Under the pieces are notes generated by a model. It saw only the letters and a list, made by a program, of their open reading frames with translations, was not told the DNA's origin and did not search any database. Shown in pieces: positions 1-11,520 of a stretch of 64,000 nucleotides of DNA; position 1 is the first letter of the stretch, and every line of letters begins with the position of its first letter. Source of the stretch: Sphaeramia orbicularis (lineage: Eukaryota > Chordata > Actinopteri > Kurtiformes > Apogonidae); the NCBI RefSeq assembly GCF_902148855.1, contig NC_043964.1, positions 29,808,840 to 29,872,839 on the forward strand, given 5' to 3'. The position numbers were made by a program, and so were the translations under genes.

Positions 1-606
1 TAATTTTGAGTTTTTCTATAATAAAAGTCTCACAGTTATTATGTTTCCCCCCAAACAAAATCCAACGGAACATGGACAGAGATCAGAAGTTGGCAAACTA
101 ACAAAACTGCACAAAACCGAAGAAAAGGGGTAAGACCAAAGTAGGGCCCTTTTACATGGTTTCTAAAAGGAGCACTAAGTCTATTGTAAAGATAGAAGAA
201 ATGAAAAGGTGGGCCTCAAAAACTCTAGTGTGGAAGTAGGACCCAGTGGTCAGGATGAAGGGTAGACCAAAGGGATGAAATGTGGCCGGCTGAAAAACTA
301 AATGGCCAGAGCTGCTGAGCTCCAGCTCCTTTTAAAGCCTACCTGACCAACTCCAGCCAGGTGAGGGCACCATTGCAGGTGAACCTGATAATCTCAGATG
401 AGCTGTGGTCAAGCTCCTAACCCAGAGTAAAAAAAAAAAAATTAAAAATTGTGGGGCAATATGTATGATTTAAACTGTTATTTAAACATATGGTCTGGTC
501 CCAGTATGAAGATAGAGGGTCTTAATACTTATTTTACATCAATATTCTGTCTTATAATGTTAATGTGTGCTTGTTGTTCCTCATCTAGTTGACATGTGTT
601 GTCCCT

Positions 607-827
607 TACCTTCTGGTATTGTTCTTACCATTGCTGGTATGTGCTGCCCTTTACCCTTTACCATTTGTGGTATAGTAGTTTGTTTTTTCTTACCGTTGTT
701 GGTATGTAATTATTGCTGTTCTTTACCACTTGTGGTATTGTAGTCTTTCTTATCATTGTTGGTATGTAATTGTTGCTGCCCTTTACCATTAGTGGTATTG
801 TAGTTTTTTTTCTTACCATTATTGGTA
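607..827. repeat. Minisatellite of short TACCA/TGGTA hairpins
   Basis: About eight copies of a 12-14 bp inverted repeat of the form TACC-A-(N2-4)-TGGTA are spaced roughly 25-35 bp apart, the first at 607 and the last ending at 827. They alternate in two spacer types, giving a larger unit of about 60 bp that is repeated three to four times with T-rich spacers. No reading frame fits. It lies just upstream of a LINE-like tail and may be part of that element's 3' UTR; this link is inference. Confidence 0.6.
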
Positions 828-999
828 TGTAATTATTATAATGTAGGCTGACAGTTAACTGTTACCCATGGAAACACTGCCAGGAATGTACTTTGTTCTA
901 TTTTTCACACACATTTGGTTCTATAATGTTAATACTGTTGAATGAGTTTATTCTTTCTATTCTTGATTTAGGCCTATTTTGTTCATTGTTCTGGCTTGA

Positions 1000-1195
1000 A
1001 GTCTAATGACAGGAGTGAGTATTTAAAATGTTATTATGTTATCTGATAATGAGAAGGGAGATGGGGATGGGATTAAATAAGCTTTTCTTCATCCCACTCC
1101 TTTTTGAGCGTAGATGAATGATTTTGAAATTTTGAATTTGCACATATTCTGTAATGCTCGAAATAAACAAATAAAATATAATAAAATTAAATTAA
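1000..1195 (+). mobile_element. 3' tail of a non-LTR retrotransposon (L2/Rex1-like)
   Basis: The stretch has the layout of teleost non-LTR 3' ends: an AAGCTTTT...CCCACTCCTTTTTGAGC block near 1080-1108, then an AT-rich run to a CTCGAAATAAACAAATAAA-type end near 1158-1176 and an A-rich tail with AAAAT/AAATT variants. No coding part was recognised upstream, so the copy is heavily 5'-truncated or its body is too decayed to read. The family is from memory of fish LINE tails. Confidence 0.5.
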
Positions 1196-1534
1196 ATGAA
1201 AATGTGCCCATCACATAGTACAAAAAGTGCAGTAAAAACTCATATCCAGTGTCCTCGAATCAATCCCCTACACACATTAATGTCTAACTTTGAGTTTTTG
1301 ACATTGTCATACAGCACAAAAATAAGTGTTGCCTTGTACATTTCAGTCATTGTTACCAAAAGCTTTGATGGATTTCATTGGAAATTACTGCAGCATTTTC
1401 ATAACATGGCTGAACAATAGCATATGGACTTGTCATTTTGATGGTACTAACAGTTTCATTGGTATAAACACTTTGCTTTTGACATTAAAATAAGTGTTAT
1501 CGTATTTCCCACCTATATGACATCCTAATAACAA

Positions 1535-1900
1535 TAACCTCTCCATCTTCTGAAACATTTAAGACTGGCTGGGAAAATGAAATGGGTGTCCAGATTCCAG
1601 AGGACATATGGGAAGAAAGCCTTGAACAGAGACATGCATGCTAAAATGACACCAGACACTGCCTCATACAATTCAAAATAATACACTCCATTTCTCCAAA
1701 GTAAAACTACATAACATATACCCAAACATATCATTTACAAGTGACAAATGTCAATCCTCAGACACAACTCTTTTCACAGTTTTGTAGTATGCCCTAAAGT
1801 TGCATCTTTTTGGACAGATATCTTCAGCAATATTTCAGAAATCATTAATATTCAAATTGAACCGGAACCTCTATTGATTGTCTTAGGTGTATCTGAAACG
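1535..1900 (+). mobile_element. L1-type LINE relic, ORF2 C-terminal part (left piece)
   Basis: Plus-strand translation gives segments typical of the C-terminal part of L1 ORF2: W-E-N-E-M-G...DIWEE near 1575-1620, RHCLIQFKIIHSI near 1648-1690, then FVVCPKVASFWTDIF near 1779-1825, the usual CPK...FW motif after the reverse transcriptase. There are in-frame stops before 1748, so this is a dead copy. A frame open from 1748 runs into a MITE at 1901 and continues after it at 2458. The 5' part of the LINE is absent or unrecognisable. Confidence 0.75.
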
Positions 1901-2457
1901 TTAATCCATAAAGACCAAGTGTTATTATGTGGCAGTTTTAAAATAGTTTTTTTTTGTTTCTCTAAATTTAAGTGATTTATCACCATTCATTATAATATTA
2001 TCCTCGTTTTTTAGTGGAAATCATGTTTTTTCCTGTATTCAATTTACTGATTATGTAGATGTTCATAAAAGCTCAGATTAAAGTTGTGGAATATTATATC
2101 AGAAAGAGAAAAAAAATGAAGAAAAGGTGACTTTTCTAGTGAACAGATCAATAATTGAATGTAAAAAAAAAACAAAAAAAAAAAAAACTAAACCTCTCCA
2201 TCCATTGTCATTTATCACATTCTATGGGTTTTACTGGTGAATTAATGTTGTAGAAGATGACGGTGTTTCCATGTTCACTACGGAGCCTCTGAACGTCCAA
2301 ATGTATCATATCTGATGACCATGAAAAGATGACAAACTGCATTTTACACCAATTATTTACATGTGTTGATAGGATTAGTGATTCAGAAGTTATTAAACAT
2401 TTTAGATCAGTAGATGCTTTCGGTTACTGATTGGTGTTTTTAGTCTTTATGGGTTAA
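1901..2457 (+). mobile_element. TTAA-flanked piggyBac-like MITE, copy 1
   Basis: This 557-bp segment begins TTAATCCATAAAGACC and ends GTCTTTATGGGTTAA, so the two ends are inverted repeats of a TTAACCCATAAAGACCCA-type terminus, each starting with TTAA. Related copies lie at 54480-55005 and 55225-55724. It has no coding capacity. TTAA target duplication is the mark of piggyBac-type elements; that assignment is inference because no transposase is present. It interrupts an L1 ORF2 relic, and removing it together with one TTAA restores the L1 frame. A run of A near 2163-2188 is a local expansion absent from copy 2. Confidence 0.8.
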
Positions 2458-2990
2458 GAAAGCTCACCTCTGCTCAACAACAATTCCTTTTTTACTACCT
2501 CATTACAGCAAAAACATTACTGCTAATGTCATGGAAAGAAACAACAGCTCCTTCCTCCAAAATGTGGCTACATAATATAATCAGCACTTTACACTTGGAA
2601 AGGATAAGACACATCTTAAAAGACAGACTTGGACAGTGTAATAACATTTGGCAACCTCTCATAGCACACCTTGAACGCAGAAGCTCTTAAATTATGATCG
2701 AGTCTTACATATTTTTGGACATATCAATTAGAGGGAGATGAGTGAGTAAAGGGTAGAGGGTAGGGATATGGGTGAGGGGAAGGATGAAGGGGAAGGTTAC
2801 TGGGAAAATAGGATGAAGGGCTAGTGTTCCTATGTGCCTGTTACCTGTTTTTGTTGTTTCCTTTATTTTTATGTACCCCTTTTCTTTAAAATATCAGCCC
2901 TGACAGTGTTTCAAGTCTTAGGAGGTAATCCTGCCCTACTTGTAATTGTTAAATATTTGTGAGAAATACAAATCCAATACCTCTGTATTT
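2458..2990 (+). mobile_element. L1-type LINE relic (right piece and 3' UTR)
   Basis: The L1 frame resumes right after the MITE: codons continue through TAKTLLLMSWKE near 2508-2543, LHLERIRHILKDRLGQ near 2591-2640 and stop at 2688-2690. These match the LL..WK and LE+I motifs at the end of L1 ORF2. After the stop comes purine-rich then T-rich sequence without coding features, consistent with an L1 3' UTR. The outer limit near 2990 is approximate. Confidence 0.7.
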
Positions 2991-3336
2991 TTTATTTTCC
3001 TTTTAATTGTTTTATTTTTTTTTTTAATATAAGCAAAAATGAGCATTGAAACAACAGTTCTGTATGTGTAAGATATCTTGGCTTAATTTAAAAAAAAAAC
3101 ATTTGGAGAAAATAAGTGTTATCAGCAAATGACATGCTTTTGCAGTCAGTCTACTGTATTGCAGTTTTCACACATTGTTGAGAAACACACTTCCATTTGT
3201 GCAAACTTTAATGAGTGTACCAAAGTATCAAATAAAAAAATTTTTTAAAAAATGCTGTTTACAGAAACCAAGATCACTTTGTCTAGGCTTCTCATAAGTC
3301 ATTTTTACTAATATAGTTAAATCTATTCTGTAAAAA
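2991..3336. other. Unassigned AT-rich spacer
   Basis: No gene, RNA or recognisable repeat was seen here apart from homopolymer A and T runs. Confidence 0.5.
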
Positions 3337-3499
<163 letters not shown>

Positions 3500-4036
3500 T
3501 CTTCTTCAGGTGCAGTAGGGGGCTGGATCGGCCTTTCATGAACAGATGGCAGCCATATTTCCATCTAAGTGTGCTTGGCAACTCTGACACAATAATCTAT
3601 CTTAGTGGGAAGAAGGACAGCACACAGTAACCCATGAACACAGCATTCCTGAACGGATCCCTGTCCACGCATTTGCAAATGAAAAACATCAAATATTGAA
3701 ATATCTGCTGCAGCATATCCACGGAGAATCTGTTCACAGCGTCTTCCACCCACACAACTTATGTCACAGTGAGCACCTATCAGTGTAAGCTGCAACAACC
3801 AGGAGTGAATTATGCACAAGGTCTATACACTATGTAGCATCTATATTAAGTATCACTCAGCTTTTAAGTTCAATTTTTTTGTCTTTCATTGTGTTGTTTC
3901 ACATTAACTAAAGCTTTGACTCATAAATTTGTTAACAGATGAAATGGTCAATGAATCCAGACAGTTAAGGTTTACAGTATTTGAGCTTTTATAGCTTTTA
4001 TAACAGTGCAAGTGCTTAACTAGTGAATCATTCATT
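3500..4036. other. Unassigned spacer
   Basis: No supported gene or repeat. Short open frames on the minus strand (for example 3565-3819) show no domain, start context or splice pattern. Confidence 0.45.
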
Positions 4037-4135
4037 CATTCATTCATTTTCTGAACCCGCTTTATCCTCACTAGGGTCACGGGGGTCACTGAAGCCTATC
4101 CCAGCTACTTATGGGCGAAGGCAAAGACTAGTGAA
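4037..4135 (+). mobile_element. Fragment of a common teleost dispersed repeat with a TTCA tail
   Basis: A TTCATTCATTCATTCATTTTCT run is followed by a block containing CCGCTTTATCCTCACTAGGG, GTCAC...GGGGTCACTG and CCTATCCCAGCT, then GGGCGAAGG. I know this block as a very frequent fish repeat end. Its exact class is not certain to me, so it is named only as a dispersed repeat fragment. It is truncated to about 100 bp. Confidence 0.5.
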
Positions 4136-4675
4136 TCAATCCTGTTCCACAGTAGTAGAGTGGGTTTTTATCCCTATGTGGTGAGTGTAACAGCTGTGAA
4201 TGTTATCTCCGTCTGATAAAACCTGCTTATTTTCTCTTTGTAAATGTATATCCTCTGTATTTCATGTTAAATGTACATTCAGTGTGACACAGCGGTGGCT
4301 TTAATCTGCTCTGTACGGTCCAGCGGTTCAACAGATGGCAGATAAATGATGGACATTTCCACAAAATTAGAACGACATCACTGCTTTATGATGTGTCATT
4401 AAACACATTGCAGTCCCAGTGGTAATTGAAATATTTTGCAAGATATCACTAATTGTATTAGCTTTATTGCACTAATCCATTTTAATGCGCGACAATGCCA
4501 AGAGCTACTTCTAAAGAGTTAGACTATGCACATAAAACTGATAACTTTGTTAATTAAACTTAAATGAGGTCTGGATAATGATTTGGAATCCATTTAGTTT
4601 TATTGCCACCCGGTATGTAAGGAAGCACCACTCAGATAGCAAATGCCCATTTTATTCTAAAGTAACGGAACATAC

Positions 4676-5463
4676 CAGTGGCGGGTGCTCGTCTTTCAGA
4701 GAGGGGAAGCTCATTGTCAGCTTACATTAAAAAAAGTCAAGTTATTTAAACATAAATTCGGCCCTCCGTTCCTTTTTAAGAAAATGGTCAGTGACCTTAT
4801 CGTACCAATTAAACAAGAAAACATTGAAATTCTGTTATACTGAAACAAGGAAGTACAATGAGTGTGTTTTATTTACAGTGCAAGAAATGAACAAGTAATT
4901 TCGCAGTGGTTTCTCTCTTGATTTCACAGCAGAATGAGCGATGGTATTAAACTGAACTCTGTCAAGTAGAGTAGATCTAAAAATAGCTGTCAATCAAATG
5001 TGATTCAGCCTTTCGACTGATCCTCCAATCAGCACGTGGAAGCCCAGCGTCCAGCCCGGCCAAGCTCCGCCCACAGCTCCATTCACCCCCAGAGACACTG
5101 GGCGTCCAGGGGCGGGACAACATCGTGGCATTTATCCAATTACCGTCCAGTTTTGAGGCAATGAAAAAAACTGTTCCACTCAGTCCCATTGAAGTGCATG
5201 GACGCTGAGCGTCTACGGGCAAACGCACTGAGCAGAGATCGTATGAGAAAACAGCGCAACGGGAATGTATGAGAAGTGAACAACATCGAGTCTGTTGATT
5301 TGTGATAAAGCTGATTCTGAACGAACTCATCTTTGAGATGAACATGTTCTAACACATTTGTAGTTAATGAAATGTCAACACAACCGTACATATTTGACCA
5401 TTTAATTTTCGTAATTTTAGGGGAAGCCGAGCTTCCCTTGCAGTCTGTGAGAAATCACCTCTG
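4676..5463. mobile_element. Non-autonomous hAT-like transposon, 788 bp
   Basis: The element starts CAGTGGCGG and ends ATCACCTCTG, giving imperfect terminal inverted repeats of the CAGNGGYG type typical of hAT transposons. It is bounded by a perfect 8-bp duplication, GAACATAC, at 4668-4675 and 5464-5471, the target size hAT transposases produce. Inner sub-ends GGGGAAGCTC and GAGCTTCCC (4697 and 5430 area) are also inverted. No transposase frame is present; the 83- and 122-aa minus-strand frames inside look accidental. Confidence 0.82.
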
Positions 5464-5471
5464 GAACATAC

Positions 5472-6455
5472 ATACCATGAAACCACTTTCTTTTCCTGCT
5501 AAAGGCAAAGCCATGTGTGTGTGTGTGTGTTGTTTTTTTTAGTGGACTTGGATCTCAGTTTGGACCAGAAAAGCATCTCCTCTCCATCTGTTCTGTCAGT
5601 GTTGATCTGTCATCCAATAACTCACTATTAAGCATCTGCTGAATATCAGGAAGGTCTGACTAAATCAGATCTAACATTCTCATCTGTGGGTCCTCTTGGT
5701 TTATGACTCGTCTCCTCAGTATAATGTACGTACACACACTTCAAGACAGAGCAGAAATCATCTGAGCTGCCTTTACACTGAAATCTGAATTCAGATTCAT
5801 CAGTCAGATCTCACCTGCCTGTTCACATTCATCTTCTAAATGTGACCAGTGTAAGAAACCAGTTTGGATCCTCAGCTGACTTCACATGCAGATCACACTG
5901 TTGGAAGTAAACACAGAGGAAACCAAAGTCAGCGTTCAAAGTTTAACTTCTAAGTTAATGTGCCCCAGGAAATTTGTGACCAAATCATACCAAGGATCAA
6001 GAGACAGACTGCCTGGGTTTTTCCCAGAGTGAAGAATGCCTATGTAGAGTGATGTATGAGTTTCAGCATCAAGAGACAAATGCTGATAAATTTTGGGTTT
6101 AGCTGAAACTTGAGTCTCTGGCCACCAGATGATATGAAATATAAGAAAGTCATATGAAAGTCATAATTAAAGAAGTGAGATGAACAGAATTTTAACAGAA
6201 AAACTTTTTTTTTTTTTTACAAGAAAACCTTAGCCTTTTGTATGTAATTGCAAAAATACCCTCTTTCTCAATGCAAATGGAACATTGGACGGACACATAC
6301 ATTTTTGAAATTATATTTCATATTAAATTATTGTTTAACTGAAATGAAGCCAGATTTATGACGATGTGCAATAATATTTATTTACTTTTAACTTATTAAC
6401 TGAAATTTGCATTTTTATTTTTTTGTTTTAGATTTTTTAGAACTGACAGACAGTC
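5472..6455. other. Intergenic spacer with a short GT run
   Basis: Apart from a GT run near 5516-5531 and a T run near 6207-6220, I see no gene or classified repeat. Confidence 0.45.
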
Positions 6456-6570
6456 AAATAAATGTGTGTATATATGTGTATGTATGTGTAGTCTATATAT
6501 ATGTGTGTGTGTGTGTGTGTATGTGTGTGTGTGTACAGTATGTACAATATGTATGTGTGTGTGTATGTAT
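6456..6570. repeat. GT/GTAT mixed microsatellite
   Basis: Imperfect TG and TATG repeats, broken by short TA and ACAGTATG interruptions. The open frames on both strands here are by-products of the simple sequence. Confidence 0.85.
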
Positions 6571-6579
6571 GGTTTTTAC

Positions 6580-6668
6580 AGTATTTTTTGAGGTGCACCC
6601 AATTTTTGTTGTATGGAAACACAATGAAAATCAAGTATCTTATCTTATCTTATCTTAACTTATCTTAG
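6580..6668 (+). mobile_element. Possible LINE 3' end with ATCTT repeat tail
   Basis: The block GTGCACCCAATTTTTGTTGTATGG...CACAATGAAAATCAAG followed by (TATCT)n resembles fish non-LTR 3' ends that read like 'caatttcgttgt...acaatgacaataaag' and finish in a short tandem tail. It is very short and the assignment is tentative. Confidence 0.4.
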
Positions 6669-8663
6669 AGAAGCCCGATGTAAAAATATGGGAGTCAGAC
6701 TTTTCGAAGCAGCATCTAGTGGCTATCAGTGGTATTACAGCTTTAAGATACTTTGCATTGGCTTCATTTTGGAGCTGAGGTCCTTGTTCCTTCCTACAGA
6801 TTAAGACTTACTTCAGCTTTTGAAAGCACACATTCAGTGATTATGGACATTTCCATTACAATCAATCAATAGTGATAATCTATATTCACCAAAAAGACTA
6901 ATGGAATTACAGAGGGTTACATTATTGCTTTTCTCCTGTATCCTTGTTGATAATCCAATACGATTGATTTACACAAGGCAGCTCTGCAAACATCCCACAG
7001 CTGTCTTCAGAAAGTGGAGTATGGTTGAACTGATGTGATCTGCTGAGCTGTGTTACTGTGACCTTCTGAAACTCTAAATGGAAGCACTAAACACACTCAA
7101 CTCTGAGCTGCAGGTCACTGAGGCTAATGGAGCTGCAGTCCAGAGAGGAGGAGCGCTGTCTTATCTCTGACGGTGAGTCAATGACAATGGTCCTGACTCA
7201 TCCAGCTGAATGCATTGCAAATATTAATAGAGACCTATTTATGGTAGACTGGGGCACTAATATTAGATTTCATATATAAAAAAATCTGTTTACATTCTAA
7301 CTCAAGTGTCCTGGGTTTGAAGTGTGCTCAGTTGTGGTCACTGTAGTGCATCAGGCCTGCAGGAATGAGAAACGTCAAAGCTGTTTGTTAACATAATTAG
7401 AAGAATCCATTAAGTGCTGCGGATACAGAAGTGTTTTCTCAGCAGCTGGAGGCTTAGAGCAGACTTCATGAGCCTTAAAATCCATTTTGCTGTAAAGTAA
7501 AGACACATCTTTGATTAAAAATGCAGTTTTATAAATGACTTAGGACACGTGGCAATGACAGAAGCAATGCTATGATGGGTGGTGTCATTTTTTTCAGTAG
7601 CAATTCATTTTATTCTGACAGTCTAGAATGGTAAACGTAAGGTACTAACACCATTCCACTTTAATCAGTTGCTTTCTTTGACTTGTGGTGGAAGTTTTAC
7701 TGTCAAACCTGGTTTTGGATGGTAGATAAATAGAAAATGGTAAGTTCTGAGAATCTCATTTCATTTTAAACTTGTGTTAGAAATATTTCACAATCTCATC
7801 TCATCTGCAAGAAATAAAGGAGAAGGTGAATTGGAACCTTCCAGTTACTGGACCCAATCTCTGCCAATATGGATGAACAGTCTTCAACAAATTGGTTGGA
7901 CAAATTTTCTAAGTTCAGAAAAATAAAAAAAAAACAAAAAAAACAATTGAAATTCACCAAACTGTGCGCTGCACCTCTCCTGGTGTGTGTCAGATTTGAA
8001 AAGAATCAGGTGAACAGTCTCGGACAGATGGAATTCCTGGTATTACTATATTAAAAATAATGCACACTTCGAAATAAAGATTGAAGTATTTAAGGGAAAC
8101 AAAACATTAAGACATATAAACCACTAATTTAAGCTTTTTTAAAGTGCGAGCCTTGGAATGTCTGAAGACTTCTGGAGATCTTCCACAAGCTAGGAGAAGC
8201 TCCTCAAACAGAAAACCATGACATTTATCTTTGTCAGATTCAGTTTTGGTCAGGATTGGACTTGTATCCCACATATGAAGGTTGATGCAGATTAGATGAA
8301 AAACTGCAGTTATAATAATTTCATGTTTTCAGATTTGCCACCCTGTCCTGACCATTCAGTACCATGACAGCTCCAGATTTCCATTCATTTTCATCTTCAA
8401 CGTGTAAAGTCTTGACTGACCAAATTTGATGTCTTCTGAATAAATACTCTGGAAGGAGTTTGTTAAAATATGTGTGTAAATCATAAAATACACACACAAA
8501 ATTCAGTATGGCTGACTTCCTTTTGTAGATTTGATTGACTTTGTTGTAGATCTTGATGTGATAAACGTGTGCTGAAGTTCATTCTGATTGGTGAAGGTAG
8601 ACAGGAGTAATGTTTTTTAGGGGGCGCTGCAAAGTCAGTTTGACAGTACGCTTGCATTTTACC
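6669..8663. other. Unassigned intergenic sequence
   Basis: About 2 kb without a supported gene. I saw no terminal repeats, target duplications or spliced exons on either strand. Confidence 0.45.
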
Positions 8664-8671
8664 CTCTAAAT

Positions 8672-9322
8672 TACAGGTGTCAAACATGCGGCCTGGGGGC
8701 CAAATCCAGCTCGCCAAAGGATCCAATCTGGCTTGCGGTATGAATTTGTGAAATGCAAAAATTACACTGAAGATATTAATCAGTGGTGTCAAAATCATTT
8801 TATTTCAGGTTTCACATACAGACACATACAGTCCAGTTAGATTTTAAGTGGGTCAGAGCAGTAAAATATGATCATAATAACCTATAAATAATGACAACCC
8901 CAAATTTTCTCTTTGGTTTTTCGGTGTAAAAAAGTTAAATTACATGAAAATGTTTACATTACCAAACTGCACGTTTACAAAAAAACATGAGTAACCTGAA
9001 CAAATATGAACAAACGGAAATGTCTTAAGAAAAATAAATGCAATTTTACCAATATTCTGCCTGTTACTAAATGTTTTGTGCGATTGTAATGCACATGTGT
9101 AAATGATAAACTGAGGCATAATATTGTTAAAACTGCACTTGTTTTTCTTAAGACAATTCAAGTTGTTCATGTTATTCAGATTTTTAAGGAAACTTTGTTG
9201 ATGTAAACCTGATCATAATATAATTTTAATTTTTTCACTGTTATTATTTTACTGGTCCGGCCCACTTGAGATCAAATTGGGCTGAATGTGGCCCCTGAAC
9301 TAAAAGGAGTTTGACACCCCTG
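8672..9322 (+). mobile_element. Non-autonomous hAT element, full-length copy (651 bp)
   Basis: The right end reads GACACCCCTG and the left end TACAGGTGTC, a copy of CAGGGGTGTC with three substitutions. An identical 8-bp duplication CTCTAAAT flanks it at 8664-8671 and 9323-9330. The interior (GTGTCAAACATGCGGCCTGG..., CCAAATCC, ...GGCCCACTTGAGATCAAATT) matches a high-copy teleost MITE family I recognise. Other copies in this window are at 57093-57685 (left part) and about 56125-56490 (internal fragment). It has no transposase. Confidence 0.85.
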
Positions 9323-9330
9323 CTCTAAAT

Positions 9331-9560
9331 TATTTATTAAAATGTTGCCATTTTTCATGTGTTAGCAAATTTTTATTGACTTTTCCTCCATATTTCATGC
9401 ATGTCATTTCCCAGATTGGAATAAATAAAGTCTGTCCGTCCATTCATTCATCTGTAGCCCTTCAAAACTTCCTGCAAACCAACAAAAAGGGGAAAAAAAT
9501 AAACAAAAAAAACACAGATACAGGAGGACTTTTGCAGCTGATTCACAGTGCACTCAGACC
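9331..9560. other. Short unassigned spacer
   Basis: AT-rich, with A runs. No gene or repeat is supported. Confidence 0.4.
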
Positions 9561-10114
9561 CTAACTAAACTAAACTAAACTAAACTAAACTAAACTAAGC
9601 TGAACTAAACTAAACTAAGCTGAACTAAGCTAAACTAAGATGAACTACACTAAACTAAACTAAGCTAAACTAAACTAAATTAAGCTGAACTAAGCTAAAC
9701 TAAACTAAGCTAAACTAAACTAAGCTGAACTAAACTAAACTAAGCTAAACTAAGCTAAACTAAACTAAGCTGAACTAAACTAAGCTAAACTAAATTAAGC
9801 TGAACTAAGCTAAACTAAACTAGACTAAACTAAACTAAGCTAAACTAAACTAAGATGAACTAAGCTAAACTAAACTAAGCTAAACTAAGCTGAACTAAGC
9901 TAAACTAAACTAAGCTGAACTAAGCTAAACTAATCTGAACTAAACTAAGCTAAACTAAGATAAGCTAAACTAAATTAAGCTGAACTAAGCTAAACTAAAC
10001 TAAACTAAACTAAACTAAACTAAGCTGAACTAAGCTAAACTAAACTAAGCTAAACTAAACTAAGCTAAACTAAATTAAGCTAAACTAAACTAAACTAAGC
10101 TAAACTAAACTAAA
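9561..10114. repeat. CTAAA pentanucleotide satellite, about 550 bp
   Basis: About 110 five-base units, mostly CTAAA, with recurring variants such as GCTAA/GCTGA arranged semi-regularly (AAACTAAACTAAGCTGAACT...). The repeated mixing of the same variants suggests that longer multi-unit blocks were duplicated, not only single 5-mers. It has no coding content. Confidence 0.95.
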
Positions 10115-10636
10115 GTGAGCCTCAGACGTCTGCCATGCCAAACACTAATTAGTCCTTTTTTGCCCAGACAACACTGCTCTAAACATAGATTTAAAAGGTC
10201 GCTGAGAGGTGAGTTGGCAAAGTGAAACACATTCATCAAGACAGTTTTATCTCAACTGCTACTTAATGCTGTAGAAGAAGAGGTTCTGTTTTCAATGAGA
10301 CTATCTACTGAGCTTTTAAAGGGATGCACTCGGTGCACTGATAGCCCGTCCACTGATGCATCTTGTGTGGATGTCCTTGAATCACAGTGGGTTTGTGTCT
10401 GAGATCTGGAAATGTAAATTTAATGGAGCAGGAGGGGGACACTGGAGCAAAAAGGACTATGCTGATTTGAAGGTTAATAGCTCACCAGACAAAAACACTG
10501 ACGGCCCAACGGAGCAGCTTTGTTGTTTTTGCAGGTTACAGGGTTGGCAGAGGGATTAGGTGCTTTGATGGCTTTTGTTGCTGTTATTTAACTAAATCTT
10601 CTGTATTATTTTGCACTGACTGATGTTTATAAACTA
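10115..10636. other. Unassigned spacer
   Basis: No supported gene. A 67-aa plus-strand frame at 10356-10559 has no recognisable domain. Confidence 0.4.
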
Positions 10637-11079
10637 TATGGACAAAAATACCAGGATGCATCACGGCTACAGCTCGTAAGATGTCCCGTTCATGGTGATT
10701 TAAGATATAAACGTCAATATTTCCTTAAAGTTTAATGGGAGATTTTTCTCCTTAAGTGAGACGTGAAGAAAGTAGATGGTTAGTAATGGTAGAAAAAAAT
10801 TATTTAGTCAGGGCATGAAGAAATATTTTAGAAATTTTAGTGGTAGAACATTTAAAATCAGTCATGGAGAATTTTTTTTTTTTTTTTTTAAATCAATGTT
10901 GAGAGAAATAAAGTAAAAACCGTCTGAGGAATTTCAGAAGCGAACAAAAATTTTGACAAAACTAATCAATGCAATGAAATGATATTTATCACAATATAAA
11001 ACTATATTATGACATTTATTGTTGTTTTGAAGCCCAGGCCCATTAGAAAATTCAACATGTCCCAATACTTTTGTCCATA
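10637..11079. mobile_element. Tc1/mariner-like MITE, about 440 bp
   Basis: The left end has TATGGACAAAAATACCAGGATG and the right end CATGTCCCAATACTTTTGTCCATA, which are inverted repeats of the widespread fish terminus TATGGACAAAAGTATTGGGACA. The ends lie at TA dinucleotides, as expected for Tc1/mariner. The interior is AT-rich and non-coding. The left terminal repeat is more diverged than the right. Confidence 0.65.
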
Positions 11080-11520
11080 TTGTGTATGCATTTCTCAGTT
11101 TCTATGAGGATAAAAAAAGAAATGCAAGAAAAAATACACTTTCAGTATTAAAAACACAAAAAGCAGAGCTGAATAGTTTCTACTGGTAAATGTCTGTATT
11201 TAGTGTGGACTCTGTTTGGACTTAGTGTTAAACTGTCTTGGTTCGACTGCTTGGATGTTTTCTCAGTCATCTCATGATAAATAGGCTGTTGTGTTTTTTC
11301 TCTATCCAATACAGATCATATATAGTATCTATTGTTCTTATTTTTGTTGTGGGTAGTTTGCTTTAAATGCTGTCTGCATATTTCTTGTATATTCTGGTAG
11401 TACTTTGTCATAGAAACTGAGAAATGCATGTATGGGGCCCAAAACTAAGAACCTGAACTGATGTTTTCAGGTTGTTTCTCTTTTGTCTATCGTTCATAAA
11501 ATAAAACATACAGACGGCGT
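11080..11520. other. Unassigned spacer beyond the likely mosmo 3' end
   Basis: No gene or repeat recognised. It lies just beyond a candidate poly(A) signal for the minus-strand gene. Confidence 0.4.
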
